Of a stretch of 64,000 bases of DNA, positions 1 through 9,837 are shown in pieces. The translations under genes and the position numbers were made by a program. Location of the stretch: assembly GCF_020164455.1 (NCBI RefSeq), contig NZ_JAIQWW010000004.1:62001-126000 (forward strand), given 5' to 3'. The notes under the pieces were generated by a model. The model was not told the DNA's origin and ran no database searches. It was given only the letters and a program-made list of their open reading frames with translations. Position 1 is the first letter of the stretch. Every line of letters starts with the position of its first letter. This stretch comes from Phyllobacterium chamaecytisi. Lineage in GTDB: Bacteria; Pseudomonadota; Alphaproteobacteria; Rhizobiales; Rhizobiaceae.

Positions 1-699
1 CTCCACATGTGCTTCGCTGTTCCCTGTGAGGATTACGTGCCAAATCCGGTTCTTGCACGCGCAATGGATCGCATTTTCATCCTGCACGCCGATCACGAGC
101 AGAATGCATCGACGTCCACAGTTCGCCTGGCCGGTTCGTCGGGCGCCAATCCCTTCGCTTGTATCGCTGCGGGCATTGCCTGCCTCTGGGGTCCGGCTCA
201 TGGCGGCGCCAACGAAGCAGCACTGCAGATGCTCGGTGAGATTGGCACCATGGATCGCATTCCCGAGTTTATCAATCGCGCCAAGGACAAGAACGATCCG
301 TTCCGCCTGATGGGCTTTGGTCATCGCGTCTACAAGAATTACGATCCGCGCGCAAAGATCATGCAGCAGACGACGCGCGAAGTGCTCGCCGAACTCGGCA
401 TCAAGGATGACCCACTGCTTGACGTTGCCATGGAACTTGAGCGGATTGCGCTAACCGATGAATATTTCATCGAAAAGAAGCTTTATCCAAACGTCGACTT
501 TTATTCCGGCATCACATTGAAGGCGCTTGGCTTCCCCACCACCATGTTTACCGTGCTGTTCGCTGTTGCGCGCACCGTCGGCTGGATTGCCCAGTGGAAA
601 GAGATGATCGAAGACCCGCATCAAAAGATTGGCCGCCCGCGCCAGCTCTATACAGGTGCGACGCCGCGCGATTATGTGAGTGTTGAAGATCGCAAATAG
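1..699 (+). CDS. gltA: Citrate synthase, C-terminal part (5' end outside window)
   Basis: Condenses oxaloacetate and acetyl-CoA to citrate, the entry step of the TCA cycle, in the cytosol. The frame is open from the first base, so this is a partial gene: about 232 visible residues of a family usually near 430. Active-site blocks of the type II (hexameric) enzyme are present: [14 protein letters not shown] at visible residues 29-42, the glycine-rich GPAHGGAN loop, [15 protein letters not shown] with the second catalytic histidine, and VDFYSGI with the catalytic aspartate. It converges on lpxB and ends just before a shared terminator. Identification is secure. Confidence 0.97.
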   Translation, partial: LHMCFAVPCEDYVPNPVLARAMDRIFILHADHEQNASTSTVRLAGSSGANPFACIAAGIACLWGPAHGGANEAALQMLGEIGTMDRIPEFINRAKDKNDPFRLMGFGHRVYKNYDPRAKIMQQTTREVLAELGIKDDPLLDVAMELERIALTDEYFIEKKLYPNVDFYSGITLKALGFPTTMFTVLFAVARTVGWIAQWKEMIEDPHQKIGRPRQLYTGATPRDYVSVEDRK

Positions 700-715
700 T
701 CACCATCATATGGTC

Positions 716-745
716 AAAAAAGGCGCCCATCCGGCGCCTTTTTTA
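716..745. terminator. Bidirectional rho-independent terminator between gltA and lpxB
   Basis: GGCGCC (722-727), a 5-base loop, then GGCGCC (733-738), with a run of A on the left and a run of T on the right. The stem plus T-run works on both strands, which fits the two convergent genes ending on either side. Confidence 0.9.
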
Positions 746-749
746 TTGG

Positions 750-1928
750 TCATTTGCGTGAAGCAAATTCCAGCACTTTTTCTGCGGCAATCTCCCCGGC
801 GGGACGCTCAGTCTGCATTAGCTTCGCAACCTTGTCGAAACTTTCAAGCTGTGCGGCGCGCCGATGACCCGGAACTAGCAATTGCTCGATTTGACGGGCA
901 ATGGGGCCGGATCGGACAAAAATATTGAAATATTCCGGAACAACCGGCTCGTCTGCGATGATATTTGGAAGCGCCGCACTCCATACCTTGATCCTTGGCG
1001 CAATAAATGTCCGCGCCAGCCAGTCGGGCTTGTAGGAAAGGACTGTGGGAATACGCGCCAGCGCCAGTTCCAGCGAAACGGTTCCGGAGGCGGCAAGCGC
1101 TGCGTCGGCCTCAGCAAATGCTTTCAATCTCTCCGCCTCACCCACAACGATGCGAGGCTTCACCTTCCAGCTTGCGGTCAATTGCCGGACGAGTGGCTCG
1201 ACCTTCGGCAGCGTCGGCAGAACGACGTTGATGCGATTGCCACGGTTTGCCAAAAGATCGACGGTCTCGCCAAATGGTTCGACGAGACTGATGATTTCAG
1301 AGCGGCGAGAGCCCGGCAGTACAACAAGGTTCTTCTCTACCCGATCACCCAGGCTAGCGTCGCGCACGCGATTTTGTTTTGCGGCTTCCAGCAACGGTAC
1401 ATGCGATACCAGCCTGTGCCCGACATAGGTCGCAGGCGGGCCATCCAGATCCTTCAGGGCCTGCACCTCAAACGGCAGGATCGCCAGCACATGATCGATA
1501 TAGGCGCGCATTGCCTTGGCGCGTTCCGGTCTCCAGGCCCACACCGAAGGGCTGATGTAGTTGACGATCGGGATCGAAGGATCAGCCGCCCTCACCTTGC
1601 GCGCGACGCGATGGGTAAAATCCGGACTGTCGATGATCACCAGACAATCTGGCTTCGCTGCGACGATTGCCGTCGAAAGCTGCGAGATCCGGTGCAGAAG
1701 TTGCGGCAGCTTTTGAACAATGGCACTCAGGCCAACGAGCGCGATTTCATGCTGATCGAACAGGCTGTCGAGCCCGAGTGCGGCAAGATGCTCGCCGCCG
1801 ACACCGGTGAGCGTCACCTCGCCTGCATATTGCCGGCGCAGCGCTTGAACCAGATCGGCGCCCAGCAAATCCCCGGACTCTTCCCCCGTGACAATGGCAA
1901 GGCGCAAGGGTTTCGGCGCGGCAGTCAT
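750..1928 (-). CDS. lpxB: Lipid-A-disaccharide synthase
   Basis: Joins UDP-2,3-diacylglucosamine and lipid X (2,3-diacylglucosamine 1-phosphate) into the lipid A disaccharide at the inner face of the inner membrane. The 392-residue length is normal for the GT19 family. The N-terminal GEESGD motif is at residues 15-20 and a VLPGSRRSEI nucleotide-sugar loop lies near residue 205. It is the last gene of the lpxD-fabZ-lpxA-lpxI-lpxB run. Its start touches the lpxI stop (1-base overlap), so translation is probably coupled. Confidence 0.96.
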   Translation of the reverse strand: MTAAPKPLRLAIVTGEESGDLLGADLVQALRRQYAGEVTLTGVGGEHLAALGLDSLFDQHEIALVGLSAIVQKLPQLLHRISQLSTAIVAAKPDCLVIIDSPDFTHRVARKVRAADPSIPIVNYISPSVWAWRPERAKAMRAYIDHVLAILPFEVQALKDLDGPPATYVGHRLVSHVPLLEAAKQNRVRDASLGDRVEKNLVVLPGSRRSEIISLVEPFGETVDLLANRGNRINVVLPTLPKVEPLVRQLTASWKVKPRIVVGEAERLKAFAEADAALAASGTVSLELALARIPTVLSYKPDWLARTFIAPRIKVWSAALPNIIADEPVVPEYFNIFVRSGPIARQIEQLLVPGHRRAAQLESFDKVAKLMQTERPAGEIAAEKVLEFASRK

Positions 1929-2827
1929 CAGGAGGGTTCCTGCTCAAAGGTCTCGATGAATAGTCCGGCTTTGTCGGCGGCGGCAATAGTTTCGCCGTAA
2001 CCGAGGATCAATGTGCGACGCGCCTCAATGGCAATGCCCTTGAGCCCCGCCCTGACAGCATTCTCCACGGTGCTTACACCGATGGCCGGCAGGTCAGCGC
2101 GCACTTCCTGTTGCGGCTTGGCGCATTTGACCAGAACGCCACCCTTGCGATTGATACGCTTGGCATGCCGCAACTCCGCCACACGTTGCAGCATGGCATC
2201 GGTACCTTCGACGCCTTCCAGCGCTACGACACGCCGTCCGATGGCGATTGCGGCTTGACCGATATCAAGTGAGCCGATCATGATTGCAGCCTGCCGCGCC
2301 GCATTCATATTGGCGACGCTTTCTTGGTCGGCTCGTTTGCGCGTGAGCGTGCCGGGAGCTGGCGCAAGGATGTCCGGAACGATTTCGTGGGCGCCGAGAA
2401 CGCGAAAACCATAGGATTCGATTGTCGCGATTACGGCGCGCAACAGACCGTCATCACCCAACCGGAACGCCCGCAGGAAACGATAAAGCGCAACCAGATT
2501 GCCGTTTCCCGGTCGAAGTGCCGCGCGGAACTCCGGTCTGTGACGAATGCCGCCCGCGAGGACAACATTGGAAATGCCTTCGGCCTTGAGGATTTTGACC
2601 AGGCCGCCGAGTTCGACAATCGAAATCTCGGCATGCTCACCCTCATAGAGCTCAGGTTCCGCCTCGCCTTTGATCGCAACAATCAGGGGATTGCCGCCAA
2701 GCTTCCGCAGACTTTCGGCGACCGCGACAGGAAGTTGGCCATTGCCGGCGACAATGGCGGTCCGTCCCGCTATGGGCGGCTGCACAGCAGTCGATGGCGG
2801 TGTTTTAGCTGTTGTCGTCACTGTCAC
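1928..2827 (-). CDS. lpxI: UDP-2,3-diacylglucosamine diphosphatase LpxI
   Basis: Hydrolyses UDP-2,3-diacylglucosamine to lipid X and UMP in lipid A synthesis. LpxI (DUF1009) replaces LpxH in most alphaproteobacteria. Recognised from the N-terminal IVAGNGQLPVAVAESLR block, the VLAGGIRHRPEF segment and the TVENAVRAGLKGIAIEA C-terminal segment, and from its place between lpxA and lpxB. The frame stays open to an ATG at 2869, but that start would overlap lpxA by about 65 bases. A GTG at 2827 (or 2821), just ahead of the lpxA stop, gives about 299 residues, close to the known Caulobacter protein. The start is therefore uncertain. Confidence 0.92.
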   Translation of the reverse strand: MTVTTTAKTPPSTAVQPPIAGRTAIVAGNGQLPVAVAESLRKLGGNPLIVAIKGEAEPELYEGEHAEISIVELGGLVKILKAEGISNVVLAGGIRHRPEFRAALRPGNGNLVALYRFLRAFRLGDDGLLRAVIATIESYGFRVLGAHEIVPDILAPAPGTLTRKRADQESVANMNAARQAAIMIGSLDIGQAAIAIGRRVVALEGVEGTDAMLQRVAELRHAKRINRKGGVLVKCAKPQQEVRADLPAIGVSTVENAVRAGLKGIAIEARRTLILGYGETIAAADKAGLFIETFEQEPS

Positions 2828-3632
2828 TGATCTCGATTGCGGAATCGAGTGGCGGCGTACAATAGGCACGCTTGGTATCAGTGGTGATGAAATCGACCAG
2901 ATCGGCTACGGCGGGCGAATCCGGGAATGCCACGCGCACATCATCTGCACGGCTCTTGATCGATTTCGTGCGGTCGAACAGCATGCGAACCGCATGCCGC
3001 AGATTGTGGATTTCCGGACGCGCCATCCCCGATCGTTTCATCCCGATGATATTCAACCCGCCGAGATAGGCGTGGTTGCCAATAGCCATACCATACGGAA
3101 CGAGATCGCTTGCCAAGGCAGCAAGACCGCCAATGAAGGCATGATGCCCGACACGTACGAACTGATGAATACCCGCACCGCCGCCAATGATGACATTATT
3201 GCCGATGGTGACGTGCCCGCCGATCATCACATTGTTGGAGAAGGTGACATTGTCGCCAATCACGCAATCATGCGCCACATGCGCATAAGCCAGGAACATG
3301 CAATTGTCGCCGATCGTGGTAATGCCGCGGCTGCCATCCGTACCGCGATGCATGGTCACGCCTTCGCGGATCACGCAGTTCTTGCCGATGACGAGTGTCG
3401 TATAGCCGCCCTTGTGCTTGGTATTTTGCGGGTCGCCGCCAAGAACAGCATTGGGATAGACCTTGGAACCGCTTCCAAGCGTCGTCGGCCCCATGATGGT
3501 GACGTGGCTGATGAGTTCGACGTCATCGCCAATAACGGCTTCAGATCCGATGTGGCAAAATGGTCCGACAGATACCCTGTCTCCGATTTTTGCGCCCTGC
3601 TCGATAATAGACGACTGATGAATGCGAGACAT
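2805..3632 (-). CDS. lpxA: Acyl-ACP--UDP-N-acetylglucosamine O-acyltransferase
   Basis: First step of lipid A synthesis: moves a 3-hydroxyacyl chain from ACP to the 3-OH of UDP-GlcNAc. The 275 residues are mostly a left-handed parallel beta helix of hexapeptide repeats. The AHVAHDC segment holds the catalytic histidine (His125 in E. coli). A helical C-terminal domain follows from about residue 190. It lies 8 bases after fabZ and its 3' end overlaps the start of lpxI. Confidence 0.96.
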   Translation of the reverse strand: MSRIHQSSIIEQGAKIGDRVSVGPFCHIGSEAVIGDDVELISHVTIMGPTTLGSGSKVYPNAVLGGDPQNTKHKGGYTTLVIGKNCVIREGVTMHRGTDGSRGITTIGDNCMFLAYAHVAHDCVIGDNVTFSNNVMIGGHVTIGNNVIIGGGAGIHQFVRVGHHAFIGGLAALASDLVPYGMAIGNHAYLGGLNIIGMKRSGMARPEIHNLRHAVRMLFDRTKSIKSRADDVRVAFPDSPAVADLVDFITTDTKRAYCTPPLDSAIEISDSDDNS

Positions 3633-3640
3633 AAAAGGGT

Positions 3641-4126
3641 TCAGACTCCAGACTCGTCTTCATCGGGAAAGCCGACCATGGCAGCAACTTCCGCTTCGGC
3701 AACCTTCACGCCGTCAACTTCGGCTATACAAGCATATTTGTGGATGCTGCCGCGCTGCTTCAGCTTCGTCACCCGCAGCTTCAGTTGGTCGCCAGGAACG
3801 ACTGGCTTGCGGAACTTGGCATTATCGATGGTCATGAAGAAGACCTTGCCCGGCTTGCCGCTGCCATTGTGAAAGAGCACGATCGCGCCGGCAGTCTGAG
3901 CCATGGCCTCGATGATCAAAACACCCGGCATGATCGGCAGCTCGGGAAAATGACCGGCAAAATGCGGCTCGTTGATGCTGACATTCTTGATGCCGGTAGC
4001 CGATACGTCACGGTCGATATCGACGATGCGATCGATCAGCAGAAATGGATAACGATGTGGCAGATTCGCCAGAAGTTTCTGGATGTCCGCAACTCCGAGG
4101 CTCTCCACTTTCACATTATCACTCAT
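3641..4126 (-). CDS. fabZ: 3-hydroxyacyl-ACP dehydratase FabZ
   Basis: Dehydrates (3R)-hydroxyacyl-ACP in type II fatty acid synthesis, competing with LpxA/LpxD for the same hydroxyacyl-ACP pool. A single hotdog fold of 161 residues. The active-site [12 protein letters not shown] motif carries His59, and Glu73 follows in VLIIEAMAQ. The start overlaps the end of lpxD by 8 bases, and lpxA follows after 8 bases, so the three are surely cotranscribed. Confidence 0.96.
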   Translation of the reverse strand: MSDNVKVESLGVADIQKLLANLPHRYPFLLIDRIVDIDRDVSATGIKNVSINEPHFAGHFPELPIMPGVLIIEAMAQTAGAIVLFHNGSGKPGKVFFMTIDNAKFRKPVVPGDQLKLRVTKLKQRGSIHKYACIAEVDGVKVAEAEVAAMVGFPDEDESGV

Positions 4127-5174
4127 CTGAACCGCTCTCCTTCTTGGTTCGCGTCATCGCACGCACGCTCGCGATTTCACGGAACCACTGCTTGAACGGC
4201 TGAGCAGGCGCGCCAGCCCACCTCTCGCCGTCCGGTATATCGTTCATCACGCCGCTCGCCGCAGCGATCTCGACGCGTGAACCAATGTTGACATGATCCT
4301 TGATCCCGACGCTTCCACCGAGCATCGTCATGTCACCAAGGACCACACTGCCCGAAATGCCACACTGCGCAGCAATAACGCAATGCCGCCCTATACGCAC
4401 ATTATGGGCGATTTGCACGAGATTATCGATTTTCGTGCCTTCACCGATAGTCGTGTCAGCCAGAGCACCACGATCGACCGTTGTATTGGCGCCGATCTCG
4501 ACATTGTCCTGAATAATGACGCGGCCGAGTTGCGGCATCTTGTCGAGCCCAGCTCTGCCAGGCACATACCCAAAGCCATCCTGGCCAATTCTTACACCCG
4601 GATGCAACAAGACGCGATTACCCAAAAATGCGTACTGAACCGAGCAACTCGGAGCGATATAGCAATCGCGACCAATCTTGCAGCCATTGCCGATGACGAC
4701 ATTGGCGGCAATAACAGTGCCGGAACCGATGGAAACATTGCTGCCTATAATGGCGCCCGGTTCAATCGTAACGTCAGTTTCGATCTCTGCGGACGGATGG
4801 ACAATCGCGTGGGTCGATATACCGGTCTGTCCGCTCCACAAATGCGCATTGACGGCATTGGGATAGAGCGCGCGGCCAATGGCAGCAAAATCCTGCTGCG
4901 GATGACGGGTTACGATGATGGCGACGTTCTTGGGAACGCTTGCCTTTATTTCGTCGGTACACAATACGCCGGCAGCCTTCAAGTTGCCGAGATCCAGGGC
5001 GTGTTTCTTGCTTTCGATAAATACGACTGCATCGGGACCAGAATCCGAAAGCGAAGCCAGCCGCTTGACCGGCCGATTTGCCAATGAACTGTCCACGAGA
5101 ACGCCATTGGTCAGACCTGCGATCTGACCAATTGTCACGTTCAACAGTGGCTCATAAAAGATAGGATCGGCCAT
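4119..5174 (-). CDS. lpxD: UDP-3-O-(3-hydroxyacyl)glucosamine N-acyltransferase
   Basis: Third step of lipid A synthesis: N-acylates UDP-3-O-acyl-glucosamine using hydroxyacyl-ACP. The 351 residues show an N-terminal uridine-binding domain (about 1-100), then long hexapeptide repeats, with the [10 protein letters not shown] segment carrying the catalytic histidine, and a C-terminal helix. It lies 53 bases downstream of the bamA stop, in the classical bamA-lpxD-fabZ-lpxA order. Confidence 0.96.
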   Translation of the reverse strand: MADPIFYEPLLNVTIGQIAGLTNGVLVDSSLANRPVKRLASLSDSGPDAVVFIESKKHALDLGNLKAAGVLCTDEIKASVPKNVAIIVTRHPQQDFAAIGRALYPNAVNAHLWSGQTGISTHAIVHPSAEIETDVTIEPGAIIGSNVSIGSGTVIAANVVIGNGCKIGRDCYIAPSCSVQYAFLGNRVLLHPGVRIGQDGFGYVPGRAGLDKMPQLGRVIIQDNVEIGANTTVDRGALADTTIGEGTKIDNLVQIAHNVRIGRHCVIAAQCGISGSVVLGDMTMLGGSVGIKDHVNIGSRVEIAAASGVMNDIPDGERWAGAPAQPFKQWFREIASVRAMTRTKKESGSDE

Positions 5175-5227
5175 CGGCTACTTTCTCCCCCGGGGAAACT
5201 TGCTCCCCCCGGGAGGTCAGCAATCTA

Positions 5228-7603
5228 TCAGAACTTGCTCGACATGCCGAAGTTGAAATTCTGAACCTGATCGCCTTCAACCTTTTTGACCGGCACAGCA
5301 TAATCGAAGCGCAGCGGACCGAATGGAGACGCCCACATGATACTGGCACCGACCGATGCACGCCATTCCATTTCGGTTGAACCTTGAGCCTCCGGAAGAT
5401 CATTCCCGTAGAGCGTCGCGGCGTCAGCAAATACAGCACCACGAATACCGATGCTCTCCGGAACAACAGGCATCGGGAACTGCGTCTCCAGCGATCCGCT
5501 GAAGTAAGTATTACCACCAAGGAAGCTGCCGTCGGCGTCAAGGCCTGGGGTCAAATCACGAGGACCTATACCAGCATATTTGAAACCGCGGATCATCTCA
5601 CTGTTGTTCTTGAACAGGTCGAACACCCGCAGATCTTCGTCGCCGAAACCAGCGATATAACCCGCGCCAACACCGACCAGGCCAACAATGTCCATCTCAT
5701 CGGACAGCGTCTTGTAATACTGACCTTTGAACGTGGTCTTCAGGAAGTTGGCGTCACCGCCGATACCAGCATATTCCTGATTGAACCTCGCGTAGATACC
5801 GTCATGTGGGTTCTTTGTATCGTCGATCGTATTATACGTCAGCGACCAGCTTACCGATGACTTGATCCAAGGGCTTTCGTCAGCCGCATCCGCAAACGCT
5901 TGCGATATCTCGCTAAGGTCCGGAGTGCCATCAGGATTCAGCGCATCGCCGTCAATCTCATACTTTTCCTCTGTGAGATTGTAGGCAACACCGGCCGTCA
6001 AATCATCGGTGATCGGCAGGCCGAAGCGGATGGTACCACCGGTCAGGTCCGTCTCGTACTTGTTGTTCACGCCAGACTGACGCTTGAAGATATCGAAGCC
6101 GGCTGCAATGCGCTGACCGAGGAAGTATGGCTCGGTAAACGACAGCGAATAGGAGCGGTTGTTATCAAGACCGCCGCCAGCGGCAATACGGACGTACTGG
6201 CCACGACCGAGGAAGTTGCGCTCGGTGATCGAGGCTTCCACCGTTGGCCCCGGGTTTTCACCACCGGTCGTATAACCGCCACCGATGGAGAATTCACCGG
6301 TCGATTTCTCGATGACGTCAACGACAAGCACAACCTGATCGGGCTGCGAACCGGGCGCCGTCGAGATGTTGACTGTCTGGAAGAATTGCAAAGCCTCTAG
6401 ACGGCGCTTGGCACGCTGGATCAAAACCTGGTTGAAGGCATCGCCTTCACTGACATCGAATTCACGGCGGATGACGAAGTCGCGGGTCTTTTCATTGCCG
6501 CGGATTTCAATGCGCTCGACATAGGCGCGCGGGCCTTGATCGATGGCATAGGTCACGGAGATCGTGTGATTCTCGAAGTTGCGATCACCGCGTGGTTCAA
6601 CCTTGGCGAAGGCGTATCCCTGACCGGCAACCTTCTCGGAAACCTTGATGATCGAGTCTTCGACTTCCTTGGCGTTGTAGGTATCGCCTTCCCGCGTCTT
6701 GACAAGGCCGTTCAACTGCGAGGTATCAACACCCTCGACCGAGCTTTCGATCTGAACGCCGCCGAACTTGTACTTCTCACCTTCTTCGACTGTGATGGTG
6801 ATCGTGTAGTCGTTGGTGGCTGGATCGAGGTCAGCCGTGGAGGAGATCACACGGAAATCCGCGTAACCGCGATTGTAATAGAACCGGCGAAGCGCTTCCT
6901 CGTCTGCGCGAAGGCGATCTTCGCTGTAAACGTCGTTGCGTGTCAGCCAGGAAAGCGGAGTGGACCTTTTGGTCGAGATAACGTCGCTCAGGCGGCGATT
7001 GCCAAAGGCCTGATTGCCGACGAAATTGATCTTGGCAATCTTGGTGCGATCGCCTTCATTGATCTCGAACACAACATTGACGCGTCCTTCGCCCAGATCC
7101 ATCGTCCGGCCGGAGACCGTGGCATCGCTGCGGCCAACATTGCGGTAGGCGGCACGTACAGCCTCGACATCGGCATCAAGCGTCGCCTGGTCGAAAGCGG
7201 CGCGCGGCTTCAACTGCACAGCATTTTGCAGCGCAGGATCCTTGATCTTCTTGTTGCCCTGGAAAATGACCTGGTTGACGACCTGATGCTCATTGACCTG
7301 AACGATCAATGTTCCACCCGACTGGCTGATACGCACATCGCTGAACAGGCCGGTGCCGAACAGACGCTTGGTTGCCGCATCGATGTCTGCATTGGAAAAA
7401 GGCTTGCCGGGCGTAATCCCCAGATTGTCGCGAACCGTCTGGGCATCCACACGTGTGTTACCGCGCACTTCAATGCGGCTTACTGTTGCCGCCTGTGCTA
7501 CTGTTACGCCTGCCACCGTGGTTACGATTGCACCCGAACTCACAAGAGCCGCTGATATGGCGAGCGCTGACGCTGCACCAACAAATTTTGAACTTGCCGC
7601 CAT
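5228..7603 (-). CDS. bamA: Outer membrane protein assembly factor BamA
   Basis: Central Omp85-family component of the BAM complex, folding beta-barrel proteins into the outer membrane. The ATG at 7603 gives 791 residues and a good signal peptide (hydrophobic stretch, then VAQA); an in-frame ATG at 7696 would add 31 unlikely residues. AAGG sits just ahead of the chosen start. Five POTRA domains fill about residues 45-430, starting with VSRIEVRGNTRVDAQTVRDN, followed by the 16-strand barrel. The chain ends in phenylalanine, as barrel proteins do. The rseP-bamA-lpxD neighbourhood supports the call. Confidence 0.96.
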   Translation of the reverse strand: MAASSKFVGAASALAISAALVSSGAIVTTVAGVTVAQAATVSRIEVRGNTRVDAQTVRDNLGITPGKPFSNADIDAATKRLFGTGLFSDVRISQSGGTLIVQVNEHQVVNQVIFQGNKKIKDPALQNAVQLKPRAAFDQATLDADVEAVRAAYRNVGRSDATVSGRTMDLGEGRVNVVFEINEGDRTKIAKINFVGNQAFGNRRLSDVISTKRSTPLSWLTRNDVYSEDRLRADEEALRRFYYNRGYADFRVISSTADLDPATNDYTITITVEEGEKYKFGGVQIESSVEGVDTSQLNGLVKTREGDTYNAKEVEDSIIKVSEKVAGQGYAFAKVEPRGDRNFENHTISVTYAIDQGPRAYVERIEIRGNEKTRDFVIRREFDVSEGDAFNQVLIQRAKRRLEALQFFQTVNISTAPGSQPDQVVLVVDVIEKSTGEFSIGGGYTTGGENPGPTVEASITERNFLGRGQYVRIAAGGGLDNNRSYSLSFTEPYFLGQRIAAGFDIFKRQSGVNNKYETDLTGGTIRFGLPITDDLTAGVAYNLTEEKYEIDGDALNPDGTPDLSEISQAFADAADESPWIKSSVSWSLTYNTIDDTKNPHDGIYARFNQEYAGIGGDANFLKTTFKGQYYKTLSDEMDIVGLVGVGAGYIAGFGDEDLRVFDLFKNNSEMIRGFKYAGIGPRDLTPGLDADGSFLGGNTYFSGSLETQFPMPVVPESIGIRGAVFADAATLYGNDLPEAQGSTEMEWRASVGASIMWASPFGPLRFDYAVPVKKVEGDQVQNFNFGMSSKF

Positions 7604-7714
7604 AGGCCTTATGAACCTTCGTTTCTCGTTGTCCCCGGGCGAGACCCCGGAATAAGCACTTACTCGCACACCGTCATAGCCGGTTTTTACATACACGCAA
7701 GGCTTACGGTTAAA

Positions 7715-7780
7715 ATCTGTTTACTTCACAAGAAAGCGTGGCATCCATGCCACGCCAATCGAAGCTTATAGTAAACAGAT
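7715..7780. repeat. Nested inverted repeat between rseP and bamA
   Basis: ATCTGTTTACT (7715-7725) and AGTAAACAGAT (7770-7780) form a perfect 11-bp inverted repeat. Inside lies a perfect 9-bp hairpin, GCGTGGCAT (7736-7744) with ATGCCACGC (7747-7755) and a 2-base loop. Read on the minus strand the inner stem is followed by TTTCTT and the outer stem by TTTT, so it may terminate rseP transcription or form part of a bamA leader. The structure is seen directly; the function is inference. Confidence 0.6.
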
Positions 7781-7820
7781 CATGTCGCTTGACCAGCCAG
7801 CGCCTCAAATTTTCATCAAT

Positions 7821-7860
7821 GTTTAACGTTTGCTACCGGCAAGCAAAAAGATCGTTAAAC
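7821..7860. repeat. Stem-loop across the 3' end of rseP
   Basis: GTTTAACG (7821-7828) pairs with CGTTAAAC (7853-7860), and TTTGCT pairs with AGCAAA inside. The rseP stop codon lies within the structure. It could be an RNA end-protecting or attenuating hairpin. Confidence 0.5.
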
Positions 7861-8972
7861 ACGACAAACCCCATGAATCCTAAGACTAAAAAGAATCCGG
7901 CGCGAAAGAAAATCTCTTGGACAACCGGCCTGACAGGCCTGCCAATGACGGCTTCAGCTGCATAGAAGACCAGATGCCCGCCATCAAGAGGCGGCAAGGG
8001 AAACAAATTGAGCAGGCCGATACCGATGGACAGCATCGCCGTTAGCTGGATAAGCCAATCAACGCCCTGGCTCGCCGCTTGCCCTGCCATTGTGGCGATC
8101 TTGACAGGCCCTCCCAATTGGCACTTGTCTTCACGACCTGCGAAAAACCTGCTGAAAAACTGACCGGTGCGAGCGATGATAAACCCGCTTTCACGCACAG
8201 CCTGAACAACTGATTCGACAGGGCCGTATTCGATCCGCCGGAAGTTCCCCAACTCCTGATTGTTGACCACGCCGATCACTGCAATCTTGACGGTGTTCCC
8301 CAGCGGGTCCTTTTGCTCTAGCAGCTCGGGTGTCGCGGTCAGCTGGACTTCCTGGCCCTTGCGTTCCACCACGAAATTCAGGGCATCTCCGGCTCGCGAG
8401 GACACATGGCGCTGAACGTCCGAAAAGGTTTCGACTTTGTCGCCGTCTACGCTGATGAAACGGTCGCCGGGCTGGAATCCGGCAATTGCTGCAGGGCCAC
8501 CGGGGCGGACTTCCGCTACCATAGGGTCCGCGACCATCTTGCCATAAAGAGAGAAGAACACCGAAAAAATGGCAACGGTAAGCAATATGTTGAACGCTGG
8601 TCCGGCAAAGACGGTAGCGGCGCGCTTCCAGACCGGCTGGGTATGAAAGGCAACAGCCCGCTCTTCCGGGGTCATCGCAGCAGCCGGCGTTCCTACGGAG
8701 CTGGATACGCCCTCGTCGCCGGCAAATTTGACGTACCCGCCGAGCGGAATTGCCGAAAGCTTCCAGCGCGTGCCCTTGCGATCGGTAAACCCGATCAACT
8801 CTGGCCCGAAGCCGACGGAGAATGCCTGGACACCAATTCCGCACCACCGACCGACAAGGTAGTGACCCATTTCGTGGACGAAAACCACGACAGTCAGAAC
8901 AATCAGGAACGGCAGAATCGTCCCGATCAAAACGCTCTGGGTACCAAAGAGAGTATGCAGTGTTTCTATCAA
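7833..8972 (-). CDS. rseP: Site-2 metalloprotease RseP
   Basis: Inner-membrane zinc protease that cuts membrane-embedded segments of anti-sigma factors and signal peptides. HEMGH at residues 33-37 inside the first membrane segment supplies two zinc ligands and the catalytic glutamate. NLFPLPPLDGGHL near residue 325 supplies the third ligand. One PDZ domain lies in the middle (about residues 130-205). The 379-residue length suits a single-PDZ alphaproteobacterial form; the E. coli protein is longer and has two. It follows cdsA after 43 bases, in the slot where many bacteria have dxr. Confidence 0.95.
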   Translation of the reverse strand: MIETLHTLFGTQSVLIGTILPFLIVLTVVVFVHEMGHYLVGRWCGIGVQAFSVGFGPELIGFTDRKGTRWKLSAIPLGGYVKFAGDEGVSSSVGTPAAAMTPEERAVAFHTQPVWKRAATVFAGPAFNILLTVAIFSVFFSLYGKMVADPMVAEVRPGGPAAIAGFQPGDRFISVDGDKVETFSDVQRHVSSRAGDALNFVVERKGQEVQLTATPELLEQKDPLGNTVKIAVIGVVNNQELGNFRRIEYGPVESVVQAVRESGFIIARTGQFFSRFFAGREDKCQLGGPVKIATMAGQAASQGVDWLIQLTAMLSIGIGLLNLFPLPPLDGGHLVFYAAEAVIGRPVRPVVQEIFFRAGFFLVLGFMGFVVFNDLFACR

Positions 8973-9015
8973 TATATCCTCCGGGCCAATCAGATGACCC
9001 TGTGGGTTCGCTCGT

Positions 9016-9837
9016 CTAGAAAAGAATGTCGTACGGCGTTTCCGGTGTCACCAGAATTGCCCCGATGACGTATAGCAATGCTGCGGCAGCTACAAGCCCG
9101 TCGACCCGGTCCATCACACCACCGTGACCGGGGATGAGCTGGCCGGAGTCCTTGATGCCAAATCGACGTTTCACCCATGATTCGCCAAGATCGCCGATCT
9201 GGGCGATGATCGACAATAAAAGCGCGATCAGCGGAACGGAAACGCTGCCCGCCGGCGTGATAAAGGCAGCAAAACCGACGCCGGCCGCTACCCCTGCGGC
9301 TGCACCGCCAATTGCACCTGACCAGGTCTTGTTGGGCGAGAAGCGCGGCGCTAGTTTTGGCCCGCCAAGCGCCCGTCCGTTGAAAAACGCAAAGATATCG
9401 GTCGCCCAGACGACGGCAAACAGGAACAGGATTGCCGCAAACCCATCGCCAGTGTCACCGCGCAACAATGTCAGCGCGATGGCTGGAAAGCCGGCGTAGA
9501 TGAGACCGAATGCCGGCCAATAACCACTGGCCCGCCCGCCTATTGCTGCAACAAGCGCTGCGCCTGCGAACAGCACGCTGATCATCGTCAAGACATCTTG
9601 GGTGAAGAGAAGGACCACCATCACACAGATAAGGCACACCCAGGCCAGACCGCGGGTGACGGATGTTGACCGCCGGAATGTGATGAGTTGCCATTCGTAA
9701 AACACGCTCAAACCTATCGCGCAGGCCAGAATACCGAAGGCGAATCCGCCGAGCGAGGTAAGAACAACCGCAATGACGATAAGGACAATCGCGCTCAGAA
9801 TGCGTTTTTGCAGATTGGAAAGACCATTAAAGGTCAC
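9016..9837 (-). CDS. cdsA: Phosphatidate cytidylyltransferase
   Basis: Makes CDP-diacylglycerol from phosphatidate and CTP, the branch point of phospholipid synthesis. The protein is a string of membrane helices and ends with the family signature around [21 protein letters not shown] and MDRVDG. The GTG at 9837 forms a 4-base GTGA overlap with the uppS stop and gives 273 residues, which fits the family. An in-frame ATG at 9936 would run about 100 bases into uppS and add an unlike N-terminus, so it was not used. Confidence 0.94.
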   Translation of the reverse strand: MTFNGLSNLQKRILSAIVLIVIAVVLTSLGGFAFGILACAIGLSVFYEWQLITFRRSTSVTRGLAWVCLICVMVVLLFTQDVLTMISVLFAGAALVAAIGGRASGYWPAFGLIYAGFPAIALTLLRGDTGDGFAAILFLFAVVWATDIFAFFNGRALGGPKLAPRFSPNKTWSGAIGGAAAGVAAGVGFAAFITPAGSVSVPLIALLLSIIAQIGDLGESWVKRRFGIKDSGQLIPGHGGVMDRVDGLVAAAALLYVIGAILVTPETPYDILF

